This document shows, piece by piece, positions 23,950 to 33,203 of a stretch of DNA of 64,000 bases. The notes beneath the pieces are model-generated. The model had not been told where the DNA came from, searched no databases, and saw only the letters and a list, made by a program, of their open reading frames with translations. Source of the stretch: CAZSBB01 sp964605235 (GTDB taxonomy: Bacteria; Planctomycetota; Phycisphaerae; Phycisphaerales; Phycisphaeraceae). The stretch spans positions 68,916-132,915 of the forward strand of contig CAZSBB010000011.1 in NCBI GenBank assembly GCA_964605235.1, read 5' to 3'. The number at the start of each line of letters is the position of its first letter. The stretch's first letter is position 1. Position numbers and translations under genes: made by a program.

Positions 23950-24855
23950 TTACTTCGCGAATGTAAACCCGCCGAGTTTTTCCACCACCTGCGCCATCGC
24001 CTGCGTGCCCAGCTTGCCGCCGCCGTTGGCTTGCACCGCGCGGAAGTAGGTCTCCGCCAGCGCCAGTCCCGCCAGCGGCAGCTTCAGTTCCCGGCCGGTG
24101 TTCAGCACGATGTTCAGATCCTTGAGCACCAGATCGATCATGAACCCCGGATTGAAATTGCCCTGAGCGATCTTCGGCCCCAGGTTGGCCAGTTGCCATG
24201 ACCCGCCGGCGCCCGCCGAGACGACCTGAATCATCTTGTCCAGGTCCAGCCCGCTCTGCTGGGCGAGCGCCAGCGCTTCGCAGGTGCCCAGCAGACTCAG
24301 CGACACCGCGATCTGGTTGCACGCCTTGCAGGTCTGGCCCAGGCCCGCTTCGCCCAGCAGGGTGACGCTCTTGCCCATCGCCTTGAGCAGCGGCTCAATG
24401 GTGGCGAAGTGTTCCGCCGGGCCGCCGACCATGATGCTCAGCGTCGCGTTGCGCGCCCCGACATCGCCGCCGGAGACGGGGGCGTCGAAAAAGATGATCC
24501 CACGCTCGGCCAGACGGGCGGCAATGGCTTTGGTCGCCACCGGATTGATGGTCGAGTTGTCCACCACGATGGCGCCCGCCTTGGCGCTGCCGGCGACGCC
24601 GTCTTCGCCCAGCAGCACCGCTTCCACATCCGGCGTATCGGTGACGTTGGTGAAGATCACCTGCGCACCTTTGGCCGCCACCTCCGCCGGCGAAGCCGCC
24701 ACCGTCGCGCCCTGCTGTTTGAGCGCCTCACATTTGGCTTTGGTGCGATTCCAGACGATCAGCTCATAACCCGCTTTGCGCAGGTTCGCCGCCATCGCCG
24801 CCCCCATGATGCCCATGCCGATGTAACCCACTCTGGTGATCGCAGCGCCCGCCAT
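23950..24855 (-). CDS. NAD(P)-dependent beta-hydroxyacid dehydrogenase (HIBADH/GarR family)
   Basis: A 301-residue oxidoreductase. The cofactor loop is VGYIGMGIMGAAMAANLRKA at residues 8-27. The substrate segment is FFDAPVSGGDVGARNATLSI, and the catalytic Lys is in GLGQTCKACNQI. The C-terminal helices (NPGFMIDLVLKDLNIVL) are standard. Family members act on 3-hydroxyisobutyrate, tartronate semialdehyde or glyoxylate; the substrate cannot be told from the sequence. Start ATG 24855 has AAGGAG 8 bases upstream. It is divergent from the toxin-antitoxin pair. Confidence 0.9.
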   Translation of the reverse strand: MAGAAITRVGYIGMGIMGAAMAANLRKAGYELIVWNRTKAKCEALKQQGATVAASPAEVAAKGAQVIFTNVTDTPDVEAVLLGEDGVAGSAKAGAIVVDNSTINPVATKAIAARLAERGIIFFDAPVSGGDVGARNATLSIMVGGPAEHFATIEPLLKAMGKSVTLLGEAGLGQTCKACNQIAVSLSLLGTCEALALAQQSGLDLDKMIQVVSAGAGGSWQLANLGPKIAQGNFNPGFMIDLVLKDLNIVLNTGRELKLPLAGLALAETYFRAVQANGGGKLGTQAMAQVVEKLGGFTFAK

Positions 24856-24939
24856 GTGCCAGCTCCTTGCAGCGGAATGAAAAGCGCAGCCTACCGCAAA
24901 TCTCCGCGTATCGCCTTTCGGAACGCTCCCCGACGGCAT

Positions 24940-24953
24940 TGACATATTTGTCA
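24940..24953. promoter_or_regulatory. Inverted repeat tgacatatttgtca, likely TA operator
   Basis: Arms tgaca/tgtca around a 4-base spacer, overlapping a TTGACA -35-like hexamer (24939-24944) just upstream of the toxin gene. This position is typical for antitoxin autoregulation. Confidence 0.45.
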
Positions 24954-24973
24954 TAACCTCCAACAATGATCGA

Positions 24974-25228
24974 ATGGTGAGCGTGTGGTTCAGCGCGGCC
25001 GCGCAGCGGCAGGTCGAACGTCTGCCCAAGGTGGTGCGGGCTCGGCTGGTGCGGGTGGTGCATGAACTGGAGCGCTGGCCGCAGGTCAGCGGAGTCAAGG
25101 CGCTGCGTGGCAACCGGACCGGCGCATACCGCAAACGCACCGGCGATTATCGCATCATCTTTCGGGTGGAAGACGCGCGGCTGGTGATCGAAAGCGTGGG
25201 CCACCGCCGCGAGGTATATGAGGATTGA
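24974..25228 (+). CDS. RelE/HigB-type toxin
   Basis: An 84-residue toxin of the RelE/ParE superfamily. The recognisable core is VKALRGNRTGAYRKRTGDYR followed by IIFRVEDARLVIESVGHRREVY, the usual Arg-rich strands and terminal H-R-x-x-V-Y. Members of this group usually cleave ribosome-bound mRNA. The gene precedes its antitoxin, the reversed order typical of HigBA and related modules, and the antitoxin start lies 5 bases after the toxin stop. A TGACA/TGTCA inverted repeat upstream is a likely operator. Confidence 0.85.
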   Translation: MVSVWFSAAAQRQVERLPKVVRARLVRVVHELERWPQVSGVKALRGNRTGAYRKRTGDYRIIFRVEDARLVIESVGHRREVYED

Positions 25229-25232
25229 TCCC

Positions 25233-25604
25233 ATGACCAACGTGCAAAGCATTGAGATTGAAGGCAAACGCTTCGTGCTGGTGCCCGCCGCGGAATACGA
25301 ACGGCTGCGCCGCGGCAGCCCACGCGCCAAAGCGCGCGGAAGCGGTATGCCGCCTTTGCCTCCCGCCGACGCCGATGGCGCTCGACCCGCCGCCGACTTC
25401 CTGGCGGTCAGCATTGCCCGCGATGTCATCCGGGAACGCCAGGCGCTGGGCTTATCGCAAGCGCAACTGGCGCGCCTGGCGGGGGTGCGCCAGGAAACCG
25501 TTTGTCGGCTGGAAACCGGCAAGCATTCGCCGGTGGCGCGGACGGTGGAAAAAATTGAACGCGCGTTGGCGACCGCTCGCCGAACCGCCGCGAAGCGCGC
25601 GTGA
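25233..25604 (+). CDS. XRE-family antitoxin (HigA-like)
   Basis: A 123-residue protein paired with the toxin upstream. The N-terminal 40 residues (IEIEGKRFVLVPAAEYERL) resemble a Phd-like toxin-binding segment. The C-terminal part is a helix-turn-helix of the Cro/XRE type (LGLSQAQLARLAGVRQETVC and RLETGKHSPVARTVEKIERA). It probably neutralises the toxin and represses the operon. Start ATG 25233 has GAGGA at good spacing; an ATG at 25218 overlapping the toxin gene is possible. The Arg/Ala-rich C-terminus is typical for high-GC genomes. Confidence 0.85.
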   Translation: MTNVQSIEIEGKRFVLVPAAEYERLRRGSPRAKARGSGMPPLPPADADGARPAADFLAVSIARDVIRERQALGLSQAQLARLAGVRQETVCRLETGKHSPVARTVEKIERALATARRTAAKRA

Positions 25605-25636
25605 CTGGGCGTGAACCGTTTTTGCCGCCGAGTTGC

Positions 25637-26590
25637 TTACCGCACCTGCCAGCGGATGCAGCCGAACAGCTCTTGCAGGCGCGCCAGGCGCGCGGCATCG
25701 AGATACGGATGGGGCGGCTCACACGCCTTGAGGTTCTGCCGCAGCCGATCCGGATTGCGCGAGCCCACGCAACAACTGCTCACCTTCTGGCACAGCACAT
25801 AACGCAGCGCCGCTTCGGGGATGGAGTACGGCTTGAGGAAGTCGAACAGGTCCGCATCGGTGTATGGCGAAGCGTTGGGCAGGTTGCCGTGGGCGATGTG
25901 CCGACGAATGGTTTCGTGGGCTTCGGTGACGCCGACTAAGCCTGAGCCGCGCCACGCCTGGTTCAGCGGCATCATCACCACCGTGCCCACGCCATGCTTC
26001 TCGCACAGCGGCAGCACGCTGTCGACGGCCGTCTGCAGCAGGAAGTTCACCGTCAGCATCACCACGTCAAACGCGCCGCTGGGCACCGCCTTCTGCAGCA
26101 CTTCATGCGTGCCGTCGGCCTCGGACAATTCGCTGATGCCGATGAAGCGGATCTTGCCCTCCCGTTTCATCTGCAACATGGCGTCGTAGGTGCCGTCGGA
26201 CATGAAGCGGTCGAACGACTCCATCGTCCGCATGCCATGGCCCAGCAGGATGTCCAGCCGATCGCGCTGCAGACGCTGCAGGCTGCCCTCCACCGCCGCG
26301 CGCAGGCCAGCCGGCGAGCCGGTGTACTTCGCTTCGGGCGCGAAGCTGTCGTACGGCAGATACTTGGTCTGCACGATCACATCGTCGCGCCCCTTGAACG
26401 CTTTGCCCAGGCAGATTTCCGCGTGGCCTTCGCTGTATTTCTCCGCGGTGTCGAACAGGTTGACCCCGCCCTCGCGCGCGGCATGGAGCGTGGCGATGAA
26501 CTGCTCGGGATTGTCATCCGCCCCGCGCGAAGCGCCGTAGCTGATCTCCGAAACCTGCAAACCCGTCTTGCCCAGTGGCCGATACTGCAT
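25637..26590 (-). CDS. Aldo/keto reductase
   Basis: A 317-residue NADPH-dependent oxidoreductase of the AKR superfamily with a (beta/alpha)8 barrel. The catalytic tetrad can be placed: Asp and Tyr in NLFDTAEKYSEGHAE, Lys in VIVQTKYLPYD, and His in LDILLGHGM. The opening MQYRPLGKTGLQVSEISYGA is standard. The C-terminus has the family phosphate-binding motif CCVGSRNPDRLRQNL. It is encoded downstream of and on the same strand as a Gfo/Idh/MocA oxidoreductase, consistent with sugar metabolism. Start ATG 26590 has GGGAG 7 bases upstream. Confidence 0.9.
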   Translation of the reverse strand: MQYRPLGKTGLQVSEISYGASRGADDNPEQFIATLHAAREGGVNLFDTAEKYSEGHAEICLGKAFKGRDDVIVQTKYLPYDSFAPEAKYTGSPAGLRAAVEGSLQRLQRDRLDILLGHGMRTMESFDRFMSDGTYDAMLQMKREGKIRFIGISELSEADGTHEVLQKAVPSGAFDVVMLTVNFLLQTAVDSVLPLCEKHGVGTVVMMPLNQAWRGSGLVGVTEAHETIRRHIAHGNLPNASPYTDADLFDFLKPYSIPEAALRYVLCQKVSSCCVGSRNPDRLRQNLKACEPPHPYLDAARLARLQELFGCIRWQVR

Positions 26591-26641
26591 TGCTTGACTC
26601 CCGTGCGCTGCCAACACTTTGCTTCACGGACTCCCCGAAAT

Positions 26642-26672
26642 CCCGCAGATTCACCTGCCACTCATCTGCGGG
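26642..26672 (-). terminator. Hairpin downstream of the Gfo/Idh/MocA gene
   Basis: A nine-pair stem cccgcagat/atctgcggg with a 13-base loop. It lacks a clear T-run, so termination is uncertain. It lies 120 bases past the stop at 26793. Confidence 0.3.
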
Positions 26673-26750
26673 CGTCCTGACCCATATGCCCGTAATTGCT
26701 CGTTCACATCATCTACAACTCTTCCATCCCTGCCTTCATCTCTCTCCTGC

Positions 26751-26780
26751 CTTTATCCGTGTTCATCTGTGGCACAAAAA
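26751..26780. repeat. Solitary end of the catccgtgttcatccgtg repeat
   Basis: Sequence ctttatccgtgttcatctgt then ggcacaaaaa matches the right terminus of the 190-265-base inverted-repeat elements. No matching left end is visible, so it is probably a decayed copy. Confidence 0.7.
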
Positions 26781-26792
26781 GCTCCACCACAA

Positions 26793-27782
26793 TCACAGAT
26801 AAATCGTCTTGCCTGCATCGCGGGAGCGGATGGCGGCATCCTGGATGCGCACGTAGCGCAAGCCGTCGTGATGGTCGGGGTGGATTTCCTTGCCCTGCTC
26901 GATGGCGGCAATGAGTTCGTGGTAGTGGTCCCAGCGGTCGCCGCCGGACTGGACGCGCTGCGAGGCGTAGCTGCCTTCTTCGGTGCTGGTGTACCACTGG
27001 GCGGAGAACCAGTTGTGCTTGATCAGGCCGCGTTCGCCGATGATTTCAAAGTTGATCCGCGAGCCGCATTTCCAACTGGGATCGACGACCCAGTGCACAT
27101 CGAACTGCAGATGTCGGCCGCCTTTGGTGTGCACGTGAATGCTGTTGACGTCGTCCTGTTTGAAGGGGCGCGCATAGTTGCCCGCGACGCAGGTGACGGC
27201 TGCGGGTTCATCGCCGGTGAGCGTCAGGAAGGTGTCGAACACATGCGGGTCATACTCGGCGGGGGGGAAGCATAGGTCACGATCCAGCAGCCAGCCCGAG
27301 GGGGCGAAGGGCACGCCGACCAGCTGGTAGAACGCCGCTTTGATCGGCCCGATGACGCCGTCGGGCGCCGTCCAGAGGCGGAGCTGTTCAAACAGATCGC
27401 ACGAGAGCGCCCGCAACGTGGGGTGGAAGCATTTGACGCCGGCTTTATCAATGGCGGCGACGATGCGCTCGCCTTCCTCCAGCGTGCGCGCCAGCGGCTT
27501 TTCGAGCATCAGATGCTTGCCCGCAGCGCACGCGGCTTCCACCAGTTCCGCATGGGTGAACACCGGCGTGAGCACCGCCACGATGTCCACCTGCGGATCG
27601 TTGATGACTTCCAGCGCGCTGCCGGCCGCCTTGGCGCCGCTGAGGGCGACCGCTTCCTGAGCGCGCCCGGTGGCGGGGTCGAACACGCTGACGCATTTGA
27701 GCCGCGTGGATTTTTCGAACGCATGGAAGTGCCGGAGCCACACTTCACCACAACCGAGGACGCCCACACCGTAGGTTTTCAT
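26793..27782 (-). CDS. Gfo/Idh/MocA family oxidoreductase
   Basis: A 329-residue NAD(P)-dependent dehydrogenase for sugars or inositols. An N-terminal Rossmann domain (MKTYGVGVLGCGEVWLRHFH) has the GxGxxG-like loop. The EKP motif lies in KHLMLEKPLARTLEEGER, and the C-terminal substrate domain contains EYDPHVFDTFLTLTGDEP. Substrate unknown. Start ATG 27782 is preferred: AAAGG precedes it and the upstream in-frame sequence is unlike the family. It is divergent from the large secreted-protein gene and just upstream of the aldo/keto reductase gene, suggesting a carbohydrate-use locus. Confidence 0.9.
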   Translation of the reverse strand: MKTYGVGVLGCGEVWLRHFHAFEKSTRLKCVSVFDPATGRAQEAVALSGAKAAGSALEVINDPQVDIVAVLTPVFTHAELVEAACAAGKHLMLEKPLARTLEEGERIVAAIDKAGVKCFHPTLRALSCDLFEQLRLWTAPDGVIGPIKAAFYQLVGVPFAPSGWLLDRDLCFPPAEYDPHVFDTFLTLTGDEPAAVTCVAGNYARPFKQDDVNSIHVHTKGGRHLQFDVHWVVDPSWKCGSRINFEIIGERGLIKHNWFSAQWYTSTEEGSYASQRVQSGGDRWDHYHELIAAIEQGKEIHPDHHDGLRYVRIQDAAIRSRDAGKTIYL

Positions 27783-27956
27783 ATGAAATCGCCTTTCTGT
27801 CGCGGCGGAAGAAGACAGCGTCAGCAGGATACGTCGGGCATGGGTCGGCGCGCGAGGTTTGCTGAAAAAACTGCCGTTGGGGTTGACCTTCAGCGCGCCG
27901 CAGGGCGACAATCGCTGTTCCTTTCCGACCCGTTGTTTTTATTTAGGAAGCATGTG

Positions 27957-30900
27957 ATGAGCAAACCTCGCGGACCCGAGCGGTGGATCACAGCCGGTTT
28001 ACTGTTGGCCCTGCTGGTTCTGGGGTTGCATGCACAAGCGGAAGAAGCCGCGTCGCCGGCAAATCCAGTGGCGCCCGGTTGGACGCTCTCGACCGCGGGT
28101 CGACAGCAGACGCCTGATTTTTCACCCGGCGAGGTCGCGGGCACATCGGCGTTGCTGGTCACCGGCCGGGTGGGCACGCTCACCAGCGCCGCCCCCGTCG
28201 CGGCGCCCAGCGAAATAGCCGTGCGGGTGCGCTTCAATGCTGACGATACCCGGCCGCAGTACGCCCGGATGACCGCCGGCGCCCTCGGTGAAGACGGCAA
28301 GACGCCGCTGCTGACGCTGGGGCTGTCGTGGAAAGCCGGCACGTCGCGCGTCAACGCCTCGCTGACTCGCGCCGGGGAGAAGCCGCGCTACTTCAATCTC
28401 GAAACCGATGGCATCGGCGAACGGCGGCTCAACTGGCCCGAAGACTTCCGCCGCGTGGTCGAAGCCCAGCAAGCCAAGCTCGTTGATCCGGGCCAACGCT
28501 GGCTTGACTGGCGCCTGCAACTGCGCCCCGGCGAAGTGCGCGTTTATCTGGAGGACCGCCTGGGCACCGCCATCGCGCTGCCGACTGAGCAACTGATCGG
28601 CGAAGTGACGATCCAGGCGCCCACCGGCGTGGCGCTGGCGCAGCCGACCTGCCGCCCGCTGGAGATTCCCGCCGGCGTCTATGACCCCGTGCCCCTCGAC
28701 CATCAACTCAACGCCCGCGCCATCGGCGCGCAGCAGATCGCCGGCGCGGCCCTGCCCCAGGGCCAGACCCTGACCGTCGACGGCGTGCCGTTCGCCATTC
28801 CCGCCCTCGACGCCAAAGGCCATGACCACATCGACCTGGGCGTGAGCTGGGTTCCCGCCAGTCGCCTCGCGGGCCACTTCCCCACGCGCGGCACGTCCAT
28901 CAGCGGACGCTGGAACGGCGCCATGGTCGAAGACCCCCTGCGCGTGCAGTTCGCCATTCCCGCCCAGCGCTACGTCGCGGTGCATCTGCTGGCGGCGTTC
29001 GATGGCGAACTCGACAACCTGCCGCTGGTCAGCGCCCAGTTCTACCGCGCGGGGCGCGGCTTCCCGGAAAGCTTCACCACCCCCACGCCGGTGCCCGGCT
29101 TCACCGACGCCGGCTCGGGCGTGAAGCTCGCCACCGTCGCCGGCGCCAGCGTGCATCTGCATCACGTCGTCATCCCCGTGGAAGTGGGCAAGCTCGCCGC
29201 GTTCGACGGCATTGATGATCTGGAACTGGAACTGACCAAATCGCTCCAGCTTTACCGCGCCTTTCCCGATCCGTTTTACTACACCACCCACGGCGCGGGA
29301 CTGCCCAGCGGCGTGCGCGTGTTCGCTCTGACGCTCGAGCGGCCGCGCGTGGAACTCAAGCTCACCCCGGGCGCTTTCGCCGACACCTGGACCGCCCCGG
29401 AGCAGCCCAATTATCAGGTGGAACTGCGCAACCCCGGCGCCTCGCCGCGCAACGTGGAACTGACCACCACCACCGTGAGCTGGCTGACGAAACAAACCAG
29501 CAAACAGGCGCAGAAGGTCACGCTCGCGCCGGGCGCGACGCAGACGGTGGCGCTGCAAGTGACCCCGCCATGTCATGGCTATCACGATCTGACGGTGGAG
29601 CTGCGCGAAGGCGATCTGACCTGGCGCGAAGAGCGCGGGCTGGTGTATCTGCACAATGACACCCGGGCGCGGGGCGACTGGCAGCCGGGGCGGGGGCCGA
29701 TCTTCGGTTTCTGGAACTGGCGCGGCGGGCACGACACGCCCAGCGGCGCGCAGCAGGTGGACCTCATGGGCCGCGCTGGCGCGGAGTCCTCCAGCGGTTC
29801 GTTTGAATCCGCCAACATCGCTCAGGAGGAAAAGGACGCCGCCCGCAAGTGGGGCATGATCACCTTCAAAGCCTTCGGCGCCGCCGACCACTACTACACC
29901 GCGGCGTTCATGAACGATCTCGCCAAAGACGGCCTGGAAGCGGCGACCGCCAAGTTCATGGAAACCATGACCAAGAACGCCACCGCCGCCACCGACATCA
30001 ATCGCCCGGAACTGATGTCCTTCTTCCCCGAGCCGCATCTGGGCGTCATCAGCTACGGCACCCCGCCGCAGTACTACGGCGCGCCCGAGCATGTCTTCGA
30101 TGAAACCGAGCAGAAACGCTACGACAAATTCCTCGCCGGCTTTGTCGAAGGCGCGAAAATCCTCAAGCAGCATTACCCCGACGTCAAACCCATGCTGCCC
30201 CACGGCGACCCGCTGTTCCCGATTCCCTTCGTCACCAAAAGCGCCGAAGCCCGCGAACTGTTCAAGGGCATCGCGGTGGACATTCCCGTGTTCGAGCGCG
30301 TGCCCGAACAGCAGATTCACCAGGTGTCGATCCATCGCATGTACTTCTGCCGCGATGGCTTGAACAAGGTCGGCCTGACCAACCCCACGCTGGCGATGTA
30401 TGAAGGCCCCAGCCGCAAAATGCACGAAGCCGCGCTCTCCGACGCCGAGCTGGCGGATTATTCCGTGCGCGATTCGCTGATCTTGTACGCCTATGGCGTG
30501 GATCGACAACTGGGCGGCTGGGCGCCGTTCGAATCCGCCAGCTGGTGGGGCGAACAGCACTACGGCGGCGGCATCTGCCATCGCCTGCCGCGCGGCACGC
30601 CGCGCCCCGCCTTTGCCGCCTTCGGCACCATGACCCGCCATCTCAACCGCCGCAACTACACCGGCTGGATCCCCACCGGCAGCCTGAGCGCTTACAACCT
30701 CCAGTTCACCCACTACCAGACCGGCGAAAAACTCCACGTCCTCTGGAACATCCGCGGCACGCGCCCCGCCACCTTCGCCGTCGCCAATGACGCGAAAATC
30801 ACCGCCTATGACCTGATGGACAACCCCATCGAATGCACGGTCAAGGATGGCCAGGTCACGCTGCCGCTGAGCACTTCGCCCATCTGGGTCTATGGCTTGA

Positions 30901-32027
30901 CCGGCGCCGAGAAAATCACCCTCGGCGCTTCCGACCACCGTGACAACGCCCCCGCCCCCGGCAGCATGAAGCTCGCATCACTGGGCGCCGGCGCCTGGAC
31001 GAAGACCACCGAACGCGATGAAGCTTACGAAACCAGCCACGACGAATTCGTCAAACGCTTCCCCGGCAACATGACCGTCGCGCCGACCGACGCCCCGGCC
31101 GCGCAGGCCACCGGCCAGGCGCTGGCGGTGAAGCTGGCGGAGAAGCAGGCGAGCGAGCAGAAGTTCATGCCGTTCTACACCACCCTCGTGCCCAGCAAAC
31201 CCGTGGTCATCCCCGGCAAGGGCAGCCACCTGGGCTTGTGGGTGCAGGCTCACAGCGACTGGGGGCGCGTGGTCTACGCTGTGCGCGACAGCAAGGGCGA
31301 ACGCTGGATCAGCGTGGGCACCACCGGCCAGTGGAACAACGACGACATCTTCAACAACAGCTTTTTCGCCTTCGACGGCTGGCGCTACCTGCGCTTTGAG
31401 CTGCCCGCCAGCAGTGGGTGGGACAGCTACCGTGAAGCCGGCACCGTGTGGTGGGGCTCCTACAGCGAAGGCGATGACATCGTGGACCTGCCGTTGACTT
31501 TGGAGAAGATCATCGTCGAACGCCGGACGCACGCGATGTACGTGACCGATCCCCAGCCGTGCAACAGCGCGGATGTATTGCTGGGCGATCTGTATGTGGA
31601 ATACGCGGCGCCGGCGGACGCCACGCCGGAGGCGGTGCGCCGCGCTCAGCTTCGCATGCCGGTGCCCGCCGACGCGCCGGAGCTGGACAACCCGATCGTG
31701 AAGATGCAGGAAGAAGGCGTGGGTGCGGCGGTGACCATCACGCAGATCACGCTGCCCGCCCAGGACGCCGACGGCACGCGCTGCTTCGTGCACTTCCCGG
31801 AAGTGGCGGGCGCCAAGAAGTATGAGGTGTGGGCCAGCCCCTATCCCGACGGCCGGGGCGCGCTGCTGCTGGGCAAGAACTGGACCGCGCCGGGCCAGCA
31901 GATCACCGGCCTGCGTCCGGACACCAGGTTCTACCTGTTCGCCCGCTACTTCGACGCCGACGACAAACCCAGCAAGCTGTCGCCGGCGTTTGAGATCGTG
32001 CTCAAGGACATGTTCGGGATGAAGTGA
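27957..32027 (+). CDS. Large secreted carbohydrate-active-like protein
   Basis: A 1356-residue protein with a Sec signal peptide (ITAGLLLALLVLGLHAQAEE). I recognise no single family throughout. Residues about 30-600 look like beta-sandwich modules. About 620-970 resemble a glycoside hydrolase (beta/alpha) barrel (FGFWNWRGGHDTPSGAQQVD, LMSFFPEPHLGVISYGTPPQ, GGWAPFESASWWGEQHYGGG). A following beta-domain resembles the C-terminal part of clan GH-A enzymes (LHVLWNIRGTRPATFAV). The end is a fibronectin III-like module (YEVWASPYPDGRG, ITGLRPDTRFYLFARYF). It probably acts on polysaccharide in the periplasm or outside. Start ATG 27957 has AGGAAG upstream. Confidence 0.6.
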   Translation: MSKPRGPERWITAGLLLALLVLGLHAQAEEAASPANPVAPGWTLSTAGRQQTPDFSPGEVAGTSALLVTGRVGTLTSAAPVAAPSEIAVRVRFNADDTRPQYARMTAGALGEDGKTPLLTLGLSWKAGTSRVNASLTRAGEKPRYFNLETDGIGERRLNWPEDFRRVVEAQQAKLVDPGQRWLDWRLQLRPGEVRVYLEDRLGTAIALPTEQLIGEVTIQAPTGVALAQPTCRPLEIPAGVYDPVPLDHQLNARAIGAQQIAGAALPQGQTLTVDGVPFAIPALDAKGHDHIDLGVSWVPASRLAGHFPTRGTSISGRWNGAMVEDPLRVQFAIPAQRYVAVHLLAAFDGELDNLPLVSAQFYRAGRGFPESFTTPTPVPGFTDAGSGVKLATVAGASVHLHHVVIPVEVGKLAAFDGIDDLELELTKSLQLYRAFPDPFYYTTHGAGLPSGVRVFALTLERPRVELKLTPGAFADTWTAPEQPNYQVELRNPGASPRNVELTTTTVSWLTKQTSKQAQKVTLAPGATQTVALQVTPPCHGYHDLTVELREGDLTWREERGLVYLHNDTRARGDWQPGRGPIFGFWNWRGGHDTPSGAQQVDLMGRAGAESSSGSFESANIAQEEKDAARKWGMITFKAFGAADHYYTAAFMNDLAKDGLEAATAKFMETMTKNATAATDINRPELMSFFPEPHLGVISYGTPPQYYGAPEHVFDETEQKRYDKFLAGFVEGAKILKQHYPDVKPMLPHGDPLFPIPFVTKSAEARELFKGIAVDIPVFERVPEQQIHQVSIHRMYFCRDGLNKVGLTNPTLAMYEGPSRKMHEAALSDAELADYSVRDSLILYAYGVDRQLGGWAPFESASWWGEQHYGGGICHRLPRGTPRPAFAAFGTMTRHLNRRNYTGWIPTGSLSAYNLQFTHYQTGEKLHVLWNIRGTRPATFAVANDAKITAYDLMDNPIECTVKDGQVTLPLSTSPIWVYGLTGAEKITLGASDHRDNAPAPGSMKLASLGAGAWTKTTERDEAYETSHDEFVKRFPGNMTVAPTDAPAAQATGQALAVKLAEKQASEQKFMPFYTTLVPSKPVVIPGKGSHLGLWVQAHSDWGRVVYAVRDSKGERWISVGTTGQWNNDDIFNNSFFAFDGWRYLRFELPASSGWDSYREAGTVWWGSYSEGDDIVDLPLTLEKIIVERRTHAMYVTDPQPCNSADVLLGDLYVEYAAPADATPEAVRRAQLRMPVPADAPELDNPIVKMQEEGVGAAVTITQITLPAQDADGTRCFVHFPEVAGAKKYEVWASPYPDGRGALLLGKNWTAPGQQITGLRPDTRFYLFARYFDADDKPSKLSPAFEIVLKDMFGMK

Positions 32028-32051
32028 GGTCGAAATCAAGTCATAGAAAGG

Positions 32052-33203
32052 TTAACGGCCAGTACGCCATACAAGTTCATTGTCATTGATTCTGGTTTTT
32101 CCAGAATGTGACGTAATTCGTCCTTGCTTGATTAGAGTACTAATGGCTTGTCGTGATTGGGTTTCACTGTAAACCCCAAAATTTTCCTGAATCACTTTTA
32201 GTATGAGCTTGCCGCGGTTCATTTTTTCACTTGCCGCAGAAAGAACAATGCTGGGCAACCTGCCGATATCAGGGACTACATCACAGGGCCGAATGTCAAA
32301 GAAAGTTTCATCAGGCGGTGATATTGCATCAACCCATTCTTTCAGCCCCTTGACAACCGCATCGTTCATTAAGATGGTCGCATCTGGTGATCGAGATCCA
32401 AATATCAGCCAATATTTTGGGATAGTGTGTTCCCAATGTGCTTTAACTTGGTGTTCATAAACTTGGCGAAAGCGCATCCGAAGCTGGTGCATGAAGCGTT
32501 TTGTTATTTCGAGAACTTCATTTGAGAATTCCAGACGCTGCTGAAGAATATCTTTCCACCAGAAGCCGCCAACAATTTGATTAAGATGCTCTTCGGAAAC
32601 AGAGTGCATGCTGACGGCATCGCCAGTGTCGTCATCGCCCGAGATTTTGTTTAGGACGGGCTGATTGATGGCCAATGCGGCGCGGGCGCGTCGCGCAAAT
32701 GAGTGAGCATTGAAGTTTAGAAGCAATTCAATACTCGACCCGGAAGAGTGTAGGTGTTTGAGGATTGAGTCGAGCGATTTCCATTCAAGTCCTTCAACAG
32801 TATAAGGGTCAAGATACAGAAAAACGGTCATATTAGCGGCGTGGCGCTCAAGGGTTGGAACTATATCGAGGAATGATGCGTGTTTACAGGTGATAAACGA
32901 ATATTTAGACGTGCATTCTTGTAAATGTGAAAACAGCTCATTGTCTGGCTCAATGCATATTTGTTGTACGGAAACTCCTTGGTTGATCAGTCGTTCGGCT
33001 TGCTGCGCAATGATTAAAGGTGATCCGGGTGATCCATCCCGAAATTCCCCTCGACCAGCAAAACCATCAACCAGCAGAATTGGGCGCCGTAGCGTGGCCA
33101 CCTTTTTCATATATGGATAAAGGTAATTTTCAAGTATTACGTCTTTTTGTTTTGACCAAGGGCGTTTAACATCAAAGTATTTAGAATCAGCCTTGTGTCC
33201 CAT
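32052..33203 (-). CDS. tcmP: Three-Cys-motif partner protein (TcmP family)
   Basis: A 383-residue protein of the TcmP family, so named because it accompanies a three-Cys-motif protein; that partner overlaps it by 17 bases upstream (33187-33996). Visible features: WSKQKDVILENYLYPYMKKV near the start, PILLVDGFAGRGEFRDGSPG (a methyltransferase-like strand and Gly-rich loop), MTVFLYLDPYTVEGLEW, and a C-terminal winged-helix-like region (SETQSRQAISTLIKQGRI). Function unknown; the fold suggests a Rossmann-type nucleotide-binding domain. Base composition is far lower in GC than the neighbours and codon use is mixed, indicating recent transfer. Confidence 0.85.
   Translation of the reverse strand: MGHKADSKYFDVKRPWSKQKDVILENYLYPYMKKVATLRRPILLVDGFAGRGEFRDGSPGSPLIIAQQAERLINQGVSVQQICIEPDNELFSHLQECTSKYSFITCKHASFLDIVPTLERHAANMTVFLYLDPYTVEGLEWKSLDSILKHLHSSGSSIELLLNFNAHSFARRARAALAINQPVLNKISGDDDTGDAVSMHSVSEEHLNQIVGGFWWKDILQQRLEFSNEVLEITKRFMHQLRMRFRQVYEHQVKAHWEHTIPKYWLIFGSRSPDATILMNDAVVKGLKEWVDAISPPDETFFDIRPCDVVPDIGRLPSIVLSAASEKMNRGKLILKVIQENFGVYSETQSRQAISTLIKQGRITSHSGKTRINDNELVWRTGR

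Noticed and set aside
24974..25604. Single fused regulator
   Set aside because: Two separate starts with good ribosome sites and a classic toxin then antitoxin layout.
28122..30938. Minus-strand frame of 938 codons
   Set aside because: It is the antisense of the large secreted protein, composed of low-complexity Gly/Ala/His text with no domain; a typical GC-rich shadow.
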